From Candidatus Scatomorpha merdipullorum (GTDB lineage: Bacteria > Bacillota > Clostridia > Oscillospirales > Oscillospiraceae), in contig DVJK01000165.1 in NCBI GenBank assembly GCA_018716795.1, forward strand, positions 1 to 6,784: 6,784 bases of DNA. The letters are read 5' to 3'. The notes beneath the pieces were generated by a model. That model did no database searches and was not told the DNA's origin. It saw only the letters and a list, made by a program, of their open reading frames with translations. Shown here one piece after another: positions 1-4,715 of this stretch. Positions within the stretch are counted from its first letter, which is position 1. Each line of letters begins with the position of its first letter. Both the position numbers and the translations under genes were made by a program.

Positions 1-126
1 GTGCACCGCCGAGAGCCCGGAGACGAGCGCGGGAAGCCGTCCGCTCTCCTCAGGCGAGGGGAGGGCGGCGGCTTCGGGGTCGGACAGTATGGAAAGAGCC
101 AGAATTTTTTCGTTTGTGTTTGTCAT
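1..126 (-). CDS. 5' end of unrecognised protein, divergent from dnaA (partial)
   Basis: The minus strand reads 42 open codons from an ATG at 126-124 to the window edge. The peptide begins MTNTNEKILALSILSDPEAA and continues with a Pro/Glu-rich stretch. I do not recognise the family and assign no function. Support for coding comes from GC-rich third positions like the neighbouring genes and from a strong promoter placed directly upstream (136-164). The overlapping plus-strand reading has an unlikely composition (Arg/Gly-rich, then low complexity). No Shine-Dalgarno precedes the ATG, and the promoter predicts a start about 0-3 nt before it, so the mRNA may be leaderless. An in-frame ATG at 198-196 would add 24 residues but lies upstream of that promoter and also lacks a ribosome site. 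In many Bacillota this divergent position is held by rpmH; this peptide is not L34. Confidence 0.5.
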   Translation of the reverse strand, partial: MTNTNEKILALSILSDPEAAALPSPEESGRLPALVSGLSAVH

Positions 127-135
127 AGCACAATG

Positions 136-164
136 ATTATAACAGCAGTTTCCCGGAGATGCAA
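136..164 (-). promoter_or_regulatory. Promoter of the divergent minus-strand gene
   Basis: On the minus strand, TTGCAT (164-159) is followed after exactly 17 nt by TATAAT (141-136). The -10 is preceded by TGT, giving an extended -10 (TGTTATAAT). This is a near-ideal housekeeping sigma promoter. Only nine bases separate the -10 from the ATG at 126. Confidence 0.7.
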
Positions 165-176
165 TCGAATTGACGG

Positions 177-235
177 TTTTGCCCGCACTCTCATACATTT
201 ATTTAATATAAAATCCAATAGACATCCGGGCAAAA
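177..235. repeat. Separated 9-bp inverted repeat spanning the dnaA promoter
   Basis: TTTTGCCCG at 177-185 is perfectly complementary to CGGGCAAAA at 227-235, with a 41-bp spacer. The right arm sits in the spacer between the -35 and -10 of the dnaA promoter. Arm centres are 50 bp apart, close to five helical turns. It could be a pair of operator half-sites, but a chance match of this length in about 250 bp is not rare. Confidence 0.35.
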
Positions 236-247
236 ATATGATATAAT
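219..247 (+). promoter_or_regulatory. dnaA promoter
   Basis: TAGACA (219-224) and TATAAT (242-247) are separated by 17 nt, and TGA directly before the -10 makes it an extended -10. Transcription should begin near A254, giving a leader of about 187 nt before the dnaA ATG at 441. A weaker candidate, TTGACG (170-175) with TACATT (194-199) at 18-nt spacing, lies upstream. Confidence 0.75.
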
Positions 248-283
248 ATCCTCAGGCGCCGAGCGGCGCCCGTGGATATTATA
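242..283. repeat. Nested palindrome over the dnaA -10 and transcript start
   Basis: An outer 10-bp inverted repeat pairs TATAATATCC (242-251) with 274-283. An inner one pairs GGCGCC (255-260) with GGCGCC (265-270) around a GAGC loop. The outer left arm contains the dnaA -10 and would not be in the RNA. The inner hairpin would form the extreme 5' end of the dnaA transcript (start near 254), where a stem can protect mRNA from 5' decay. The right outer arm places a second TATAAT on the opposite strand (283-278), but no matching -35 is visible for it. Confidence 0.6.
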
Positions 284-339
284 CTTGGATTTCAAGTCCT
301 TTTTCTCACCCCTGGCGGGGCAACCGAAAAAGATGACGC

Positions 340-374
340 ATTACACCATAACGGCTGCGCCGTCATGGTGTAAT
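340..374 (+). repeat. Long hairpin in the dnaA leader
   Basis: ATTACACCAT (340-349) pairs perfectly with 365-374. After one A-C mismatch (350/364), ACGGC (351-355) pairs with GCCGT (359-363) around a TGC loop. This gives 15 pairs in 35 nt. No T run follows, so it is not a terminator by itself. It may be a structural or protein-binding element of the leader, or a DNA operator. Confidence 0.6.
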
Positions 375-391
375 AGCCGATTTAAAATACC

Positions 392-413
392 GTCCTCGGG
401 AGAGGACTTTTTT
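392..413 (+). terminator. Intrinsic terminator-like hairpin in the dnaA leader (putative attenuator)
   Basis: GTCCTC (392-397) pairs with GAGGAC (402-407) around a GGGA tetraloop (GNRA type) and is followed at once by six T residues (408-413). It lies 28 nt before the dnaA ATG, and no other plus-strand gene is visible upstream of it in the window. If functional it therefore acts on the dnaA transcript itself (attenuation) or ends a leader RNA of about 160 nt. The stem is only six pairs (four G-C), so full-strength termination is not assured. Positions 294-305 can pair with 398-409 (12 pairs, three of them G-U), which would break this hairpin. Confidence 0.5.
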
Positions 414-440
414 ATTCGCCGATACGAAGGGGGAGCGCGG

Positions 441-1754
441 ATGAACTCTATTGAGGAGATTTGGCAGCAGATTTTGGACATAATCGCCCGCGATATAACG
501 CCGACGGCGTACAACACCTGGTTTTCCGACTGCAAGGCGGTGGACATCTCGGACTGCAAGCTCGTGCTGCACACGAGCTCGGACTTCAAGCGCGGCATAA
601 TCGTGAACCGCTTCGGGAACACGATACGCGCGGCGCTGTACGACCTCTTCTCCTGCGACTTTGAGCTCGAGGTCCTCGCCGGAGACGAGCTGCTGGACTA
701 TACGCAGTCCCAGGGCAAGTCCCGCTCGCCCTATCCGGAGATGGAGGGCTATAATTTCGACAACTTTGTGGTCGGCCCCTCCAACAAGTTCGCGCACGCG
801 GCGGCCATCGCCGTGGCGAACAACCCCGGCAAGGTCTACAATCCGCTTTTCATATACGGCAACTCCGGCCTCGGCAAGACGCACCTCCTGCTCGCCATAG
901 GCGAGAGGATACTCAGGGAGCGGCCGCAGTTCAAGATTGCCTACCTCAAGGGCGACGACTTCACGAACGAGCTCATACACTCCATCAGCACCGGCACGGG
1001 CGAGGAGTTCCGCGGGAAATACCGCAGCATGGACCTGCTGCTCATGGACGACATACAGTTTATCTCCGGCAAGATAAGCACGCAGGAGGAGTTTTTCCAC
1101 ACCTTCAACAGCATCTACGAGGCCGGGCATCAGATCGTCCTCACCGCCGACCGGCCTCCCAGGGAGATGGCCACGCTGGACGACCGAATCCGCACGCGCA
1201 TAGAGGGCGGGCTCATGGCCGACGTGCAGCCGCCGGACATTGAGACGCGCACGGCCATCATCATAAACAAGGCCGCCTCCCTCGGCCTGGTGCTGCCCAA
1301 GGACGTCGTCGACTTCATCGCCGAGAGCATCACGAGCAATATCCGGCAGATAGAGGGCGTGGTCAAGCGCCTGACGGCCTACAAGGAGATAATGAACGAC
1401 TCCATCACGATTGCAAGCGTCAAGCGCGCCATAAAGGACGTGATACGCGTCGGGAACTACATACCCACGCCCGAGGTGATAATCGAGGAGAGCGCGAGGT
1501 ACTACTCCCTCCAGCCCAACGAGCTGCGCGGCCAGCGCCGCAGCAAGAACACCGCCATGGCCCGGCAGGTCAGCATGTACCTCATGCGCAACCTCACGAA
1601 CCTCTCCCTCGTGGACATAGGCAACCAGTACGAGGGCCGCAACCACTCCACGGTGCTCGCCTCGATACGCAAGGTGGAGGACATGATAAAGTCCGACCCC
1701 GACATGGCCGCCACCGTGAGGGATATCTCCTCAAACATCAACTCCCGCTCCTAG
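441..1754 (+). CDS. dnaA: Chromosomal replication initiator protein DnaA
   Basis: DnaA is the AAA+ ATPase that binds DnaA boxes at oriC, assembles on single-stranded DnaA-trios, opens the duplex and helps load the helicase. The product is 437 aa, slightly under the usual 440-460, because the linker (domain II, about 82-103) is very short. Domain I is about 1-80. The AAA+ core starts near YNFDNFVVG (104-112) and contains Walker A GNSGLGKT (140-147), Walker B LLLMDDIQF (199-207), sensor 1 LTADRPP (234-240), the arginine-finger box around R253, and sensor 2 SNIRQIEG (299-306). Domain IV (about 338-437) ends in a helix-turn-helix with GRNHSTV (399-405). Oddities: box VII reads RTRIEGGL rather than RSRFEWGL, and the recognition motif has N and S where GRDHTTV is usual. 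The ATG at 441 was chosen because AAGGGGGAG (427-435) lies five bases before it and the product then starts like other DnaA proteins. An in-frame TTG at 285 would add an unrelated 52-residue extension read through the leader hairpins. Confidence 0.97.
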   Translation: MNSIEEIWQQILDIIARDITPTAYNTWFSDCKAVDISDCKLVLHTSSDFKRGIIVNRFGNTIRAALYDLFSCDFELEVLAGDELLDYTQSQGKSRSPYPEMEGYNFDNFVVGPSNKFAHAAAIAVANNPGKVYNPLFIYGNSGLGKTHLLLAIGERILRERPQFKIAYLKGDDFTNELIHSISTGTGEEFRGKYRSMDLLLMDDIQFISGKISTQEEFFHTFNSIYEAGHQIVLTADRPPREMATLDDRIRTRIEGGLMADVQPPDIETRTAIIINKAASLGLVLPKDVVDFIAESITSNIRQIEGVVKRLTAYKEIMNDSITIASVKRAIKDVIRVGNYIPTPEVIIEESARYYSLQPNELRGQRRSKNTAMARQVSMYLMRNLTNLSLVDIGNQYEGRNHSTVLASIRKVEDMIKSDPDMAATVRDISSNINSRS

Positions 1755-1758
1755 CGCG

Positions 1759-1813
1759 TTTTGAACAGCGCGCTGTTCAAAGTTCAATACCGGCTGTCGA
1801 AAGCTGTCAAAAA
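1759..1813. repeat. Left DnaA-box-like cluster
   Basis: The candidate boxes are TTTTGAACA (1759-1767, plus), CTTTGAACA (1782-1774, minus), CTTTCGACA (1803-1795, minus) and TTTTTGACA (1813-1805, minus). Against the general box TTWTNCACA the first differs only at position 6 (A for C); the others have one or two further or different changes. The last two also form a tandem 10-bp repeat (GCTGTCGAAA, GCTGTCAAAA at 1793-1812). Calling these DnaA boxes is an inference from position, repetition and partial match. Confidence 0.55.
1760..1781. repeat. Perfect 22-bp palindrome just after dnaA
   Basis: Each half is TTTGAACAGCG, with 11 perfect pairs and no spacer. It is made by two facing box-like sequences (TTTTGAACA and its minus-strand partner CTTTGAACA). 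No T run follows, so it is a poor intrinsic terminator for dnaA. A symmetric binding site for DnaA or another dimeric protein is more likely. Confidence 0.7.
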
Positions 1814-1862
1814 TTTTCGAAGCGTTTTTCGCCTGTGGGCGGATGATGAAAAGCCGGCGAGG

Positions 1863-1871
1863 TTTTGAACA
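1863..1871 (+). other. DnaA-box-like 9-mer TTTTGAACA
   Basis: This is an exact second copy of the 9-mer at 1759-1767, in the same orientation and 104 bp further on. It faces the unwinding region. It differs from TTWTNCACA only at position 6. Confidence 0.55.
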
Positions 1872-1905
1872 TCGCAAAGCGCGGCGCCGCGGGCGTTTTG
1901 GCCGC

Positions 1906-1921
1906 TTTTCAACATTCAACA
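1906..1921 (+). other. Trio-proximal DnaA box pair
   Basis: TTTTCAACA (1906-1914) runs into TCAACA (1916-1921), so a full box is followed at once by a second partial box. They abut the GC-rich bases that precede the DnaA-trios. This is where the B. subtilis unwinding system has its two closely spaced boxes that feed DnaA onto single-stranded DNA. Confidence 0.6.
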
Positions 1922-1958
1922 GCCCCTACTATTACTACTACGAAAAATATAATCCTTT
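1922..1958 (+). other. GC-rich spacer, five DnaA-trios and AT-rich unwinding element
   Basis: After GCCC (1922-1925) come five consecutive trios on the plus strand: CTA, CTA, TTA, CTA, CTA (1926-1940). Their complement is 3'-GAT GAT AAT GAT GAT-5', which fits the 3'-[G/A]A[T/A]-5' DnaA-trio rule throughout. An A/T-rich stretch follows (1943-1953, AAAAATATAAT). The order box, GC-rich, trios, AT-rich matches the basal unwinding system known from B. subtilis. Confidence 0.8.
1948..1953 (+). promoter_or_regulatory. Possible -10 element of a dnaN promoter inside the unwinding region
   Basis: A perfect TATAAT lies 50 nt before the dnaN ATG. No good -35 is found 16-18 nt upstream, where the trios and GC-rich bases lie, and there is no TG extension. 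It may simply be AT-rich unwinding DNA. If used, transcription would start near 1960, just before a 6-bp hairpin (1960-1965 with 1976-1981). Confidence 0.35.
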
Positions 1959-2003
1959 CTTCCCGGCTGAGAGCGCGGGAAACTCATTCAAGGAGGAAGC
2001 GAC

Positions 2004-3110
2004 ATGAAATTCACCTGCGAAAAATATCTTTTGCAGTCCGCCGTGAACGCGGCCGGCAGGGCCGCGAGCGTCAGAAGCTCCGTAAACTCCCTCGAGGGCC
2101 TGCTCTTCCAGGCCGGGGCCAACGTGCGCGTCACGGGCTACGACCTGCGCAAGGGCATATACCAGAGCTTTGAGGCCGACGTGGCCGAGCCGGGCGCCGC
2201 CGTCATCATGACCGCGAAGCTCATGGGCGAGATGATGCGCCTGCTGCCCGATGGGATGGTCACCGTCGAGGTGCAGGACAACGGCAAGACCACCGTCAAA
2301 TGCGGACAGAGCGAGTTCAATTTCATGAGCCTGCCCGCCTCCGACTATCCGGAGCTGCCCGAGAGCGACTATGCCGACGCCATCTCGCTTGAGCAGAAGA
2401 AGCTCAGCGAACTCATCGACCAGACCATCTTCGCCGTCTCCACGAACGAGAGCCGCCCGGTCTACATGGGCAGCCTCTTCGAGCTGGAGGGCGACCGGCT
2501 CACCGTCGTGGCCGTGGACGGATACCGTCTGGCCCTCCGGCGCGAGGAGGTCTCCGGCAAGGTGCAGTCCGCGCGCTTCATCGTGCCCGGAAGCGTTTTG
2601 CAGGACGTCTCCCGCCTCTGCGGCAAGGGCGAGGAGCAGGCCATGATAGACCTCGGAGAGCGGCACGTCTCCTTCTCCATAGGCGACACGGTCATAATCT
2701 CCCGCCTGCTCGAGGGCGACTTCCTCAACTACCGCAAGACCGTTCCGGAGAACTTCAAGTATAAGCTCAAGGCCGAGCGGGCGGCCCTCCTCTCCGCCAC
2801 CGACCGCGTCAGCCTCGTCGTCGACGAGACGGTCAAGAGCCCGATACGCCTCAGCTTCGGCGACGGGAGCATCGACTTCCGCTGCGCCACCGCCCTCGGC
2901 ACGGCGCGCGACCTCTGCCCCTGCGAGGGGAACGGCGGCGACACCGAGATAGGCTTCAACGACCGCTATCTGCGCGACGCGCTCCGCGCCGCCCCGGCGG
3001 AGGAGCTCACGGTCTGCATAAACTCCGGAAGCGCGCCCTGCGTCCTCGTGCCCGCCGACGGGAACGACAGCTTTGTGTACATGGTGCTGCCCGTGCGGCT
3101 GGCGAAGTGA
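2004..3110 (+). CDS. dnaN: DNA polymerase III subunit beta (sliding clamp)
   Basis: The beta clamp is a ring-shaped dimer that encircles DNA and tethers the replicative polymerase, ligase, MutS/MutL and others. At 368 aa it has the standard bacterial length, made of three similar domains (about 1-120, 121-245 and 246-368). Visible family features are the MKFTCEK start, NSLEGLLFQA (28-37), MSLPASDYPELP in the first interdomain region, AVDGYRLALRR in domain 2, LEGDFLNYRKTVP leading to domain 3, and the C-terminal MVLPVRLAK, equivalent to the usual MPMRL segment lining the partner-binding pocket. The ATG is set by AAGGAGG (1990-1996) seven bases upstream. The gene follows the origin directly and leads the dnaN-yaaA-recF-remB-gyrB run. 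It may be read from the dnaA promoter and/or a local start near 1960. Confidence 0.97.
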   Translation: MKFTCEKYLLQSAVNAAGRAASVRSSVNSLEGLLFQAGANVRVTGYDLRKGIYQSFEADVAEPGAAVIMTAKLMGEMMRLLPDGMVTVEVQDNGKTTVKCGQSEFNFMSLPASDYPELPESDYADAISLEQKKLSELIDQTIFAVSTNESRPVYMGSLFELEGDRLTVVAVDGYRLALRREEVSGKVQSARFIVPGSVLQDVSRLCGKGEEQAMIDLGERHVSFSIGDTVIISRLLEGDFLNYRKTVPENFKYKLKAERAALLSATDRVSLVVDETVKSPIRLSFGDGSIDFRCATALGTARDLCPCEGNGGDTEIGFNDRYLRDALRAAPAEELTVCINSGSAPCVLVPADGNDSFVYMVLPVRLAK

Positions 3111-3114
3111 AAAT

Positions 3115-3327
3115 ATGGAGAAGATAGCTATCACAAGCGAATTCATAAAGCTCGACGCCTTTTTAAAATTCTCCGGCCTCTGCGAGACGGGCGGAGAGGC
3201 CAAGCTCTGCGTGGAGGACGGGCTTGTCAGCGTGAACGGCGAAATCTGCACTCAGCGCGGCAAAAAGCTCCGCCCCGGCGACACCGTCGAGCTCGACGGG
3301 GAGGCCTTTGAGGTGGTCGGGGCATGA
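3115..3327 (+). CDS. yaaA: S4 RNA-binding domain protein YaaA
   Basis: This is a 70-aa protein made almost entirely of one S4 domain, the RNA-binding fold of ribosomal protein S4 and pseudouridine synthases. The typical run is visible: IKLDAFLKFSGLCETGGEAK (11-30), then LVSVNGEICTQRGKKLRPGD (37-56), ending in a beta strand. The family always lies between dnaN and recF in Bacillota and is thought to bind rRNA or act in ribosome maturation; its exact role here is inferred. The ATG at 3115 lies four bases after the dnaN stop and has only a weak ribosome site (GAAGTGA overlapping the dnaN end), so translation is probably coupled to dnaN. An in-frame ATG at 3073 would overlap dnaN by 38 bases and add residues not typical of the family. 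Confidence 0.93.
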   Translation: MEKIAITSEFIKLDAFLKFSGLCETGGEAKLCVEDGLVSVNGEICTQRGKKLRPGDTVELDGEAFEVVGA

Positions 3328-4427
3328 TGGTCCGGCGCATCGCCCTCAACGGCTGGCGCAATTACGAGTGGGAGACCTTTGAGTTCTCGCCGGACACGAA
3401 CGTGATTCGCGGGCGCAACGCCCAGGGCAAGACGAACCTGCTCGAGGCCGTATACATGCTCGCGGCGGGCAGGAGCTTCCGCAGCCGCTTTGACCGCGAG
3501 CTCGTGGGCTTCGGCTTCTCCGCGGCGGAAATTCTCGCCGACGTGCAGGCGCAGGGGCGAGAGCAGACCGTGCGCATTGTCCTCACGCCGGGCCGGCGCA
3601 AGCAGATAACGGTGAACTCCGTCAAAAAGACCGCCTCGGAGCTTGCGGGCACGGTGACCGCCGTGCTCTTCTGCCCGGAGGACCTGGCCATCGTCCGCGA
3701 GGGCGCGGCCGTGCGCCGGCGATTGCTCGACAGCGCGATAAGCCAGCTGCGGCCCGGCTATGCCGCGGCGCTCACGGAGTATAACCGGCTCTATGAGCAG
3801 AAGAGCGCCATACTGAGGGACTATCGCGAAAAGCCCTCGCTTCTCTACGCGCTCGACGATTTTTCGGAGCGCATGTGCCGCCTCTCCGCGCGGCTCATAC
3901 GCTATCGCGCCGCCTTCGCCTCCAGGCTGGACGCCGCCGCGCGGCCCATTCACCGGGAGTTCTCCGGCGGCGCGGACGAGCTCCGGCTCTCGTACAAAAC
4001 GGTCTCCACCGTCGAGAACCCCTTCGCCTCCGAGCGGGAGATTTATTACGCCGTCTGCGAGCATCAGGAGGCGCACCGCAAGGCCGAGCTTGAAAGCGGC
4101 CAGTGCCTCACCGGCGCGCACAGGGATGATTTGGAGATAGAGATAAACGGCAAGAGCGCGCGCACCTTCGCCTCCCAGGGCCAGAAGCGCACCGCGGCCC
4201 TCTCCGTCAAGCTCGGCGAGAGGGAGATATACCTGCAGGAGACGGAGGAGTATCCCATTCTCCTGCTCGACGACGTTTTGAGCGAGCTGGACGCGCGGCG
4301 GCAGGAGTTCGTCCTCAACCGCATAGGCGGCGGCCAGACGCTTATAACCTGCTGCGAAGACGACGGCATTGCCGAGCGCACGGGCGGCCGCGTCATAACG
4401 GTGGACGGCGGAAGGGCGGCGCGCTGA
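3324..4427 (+). CDS. recF: DNA replication and repair protein RecF
   Basis: RecF is an SMC-like ABC ATPase that recognises gapped DNA and, with RecO and RecR, helps RecA load. The product is 367 aa, a normal length. It shows Walker A GRNAQGKT (30-37) after the usual FSPDTNVIRG lead, the AAGRSFR segment (47-53), LTGAHRDDLEI (262-272), the ABC signature SQGQKRT (284-290) and Walker B with D-loop PILLLDDVLSELD (311-323), followed by QTLITCCE (338-345). The ATG at 3324 overlaps the yaaA stop (ATGA), with GAGGTGG (3310-3316) seven bases before it. A second ATG follows at once (MMVRR), so the true start may be either. The overlap implies translational coupling with yaaA, and the 3' end in turn overlaps remB. 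Confidence 0.96.
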   Translation: MMVRRIALNGWRNYEWETFEFSPDTNVIRGRNAQGKTNLLEAVYMLAAGRSFRSRFDRELVGFGFSAAEILADVQAQGREQTVRIVLTPGRRKQITVNSVKKTASELAGTVTAVLFCPEDLAIVREGAAVRRRLLDSAISQLRPGYAAALTEYNRLYEQKSAILRDYREKPSLLYALDDFSERMCRLSARLIRYRAAFASRLDAAARPIHREFSGGADELRLSYKTVSTVENPFASEREIYYAVCEHQEAHRKAELESGQCLTGAHRDDLEIEINGKSARTFASQGQKRTAALSVKLGEREIYLQETEEYPILLLDDVLSELDARRQEFVLNRIGGGQTLITCCEDDGIAERTGGRVITVDGGRAAR

Positions 4428-4690
4428 TGTACGTCAACATAGGCGGCGGCTTCGCCCTGCGCCGGGCGGACATCGTCGCGGTCTTCGACATGGATAACGC
4501 CACCTGGTCGCGCATAACCCGCGGCGCCCTCGCCCTCGCCGAAAAGCGCGGCGAGGTCATAAACGCCGCGGAGGACATCCCGCGCAGCTTCATAATCTGC
4601 GAGGAGAACGGCGTCCGGAAAATATACCTCTCCCAGCTGTCGAGCGCGGCCGTCGCGCGGCGCGGCTCCGCGGCGGGAGCGCTGAACTGA
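4427..4690 (+). CDS. remB: RemB-like DUF370 regulator
   Basis: This is an 87-aa protein starting MYVNIGGGFALRRADIVAVF with a later YLSQLSSAAVARR segment. It matches the DUF370 protein (YaaB/RemB) that lies between recF and gyrB in B. subtilis, where RemA and RemB regulate extracellular-matrix genes. RemA, the better-studied paralogue, is a DNA-binding protein; the same activity is inferred here. The length is close to the usual 80-90 aa, and the last 10 or so residues (GSAAGALN) look unstructured. The start codon shares one base with the recF stop (TGATG), and GGAAGGG (4410-4416) lies ten bases upstream. The target genes cannot be read from this window, and the role in this organism may differ from the Bacillus biofilm role. 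Confidence 0.85.
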   Translation: MYVNIGGGFALRRADIVAVFDMDNATWSRITRGALALAEKRGEVINAAEDIPRSFIICEENGVRKIYLSQLSSAAVARRGSAAGALN

Positions 4691-4715
4691 AACCCTCAGT
4701 AAAGGAAGAAAGTTA

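Larger units (their letters stand above)
1755..2003. other. oriC: Probable replication origin (oriC), dnaA-dnaN intergenic region
   Basis: This 249-bp gap lies between dnaA and dnaN, the standard origin position in Bacillota. It is richer in A and T than the flanking genes. It contains a cluster of TTTTSAACA-like 9-mers on both strands, a perfect 22-bp palindrome, a GC-rich 12-bp palindrome (1880-1891), and a box / GC-rich / trio / AT-rich run (1906-1958). Box starts at 1774, 1795 and 1805 are 21 and 10 bp apart, and those at 1863 and 1906 are 43 bp apart, so several are near whole helical turns. No similar cluster was seen upstream of dnaA, which suggests a single-part origin. Confidence 0.8.

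Noticed and set aside
1..246. Plus-strand open frame of 81 codons
   Set aside because: The composition is not protein-like, it runs through both promoters, and it opposes a better minus-strand frame at 1-126.
254..413. Known riboswitch class (c-di-GMP, fluoride, ydaO, THF, T-box) in the dnaA leader
   Set aside because: Short fragments looked similar, such as GGGAGAGGA, but the conserved cores and pairing layout of these classes are not present.
285..440. In-frame TTG at 285 extending DnaA by 52 residues
   Set aside because: The extension is read through leader hairpins, has no ribosome site and does not resemble DnaA; the ATG at 441 has a good Shine-Dalgarno and gives the family N-terminus.
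363..1646. Long minus-strand open frame opposite dnaA
   Set aside because: It is a by-product of GC-rich third positions in dnaA; similar shadows lie opposite dnaN, recF and gyrB (for example 4713-6707), with no family motifs or ribosome sites.
1834..1842. TGTGGGCGG as a canonical DnaA box on the minus strand
   Set aside because: Only the TGTGG part matches; the AT half is lost (three mismatches to TGTGNAWAA).
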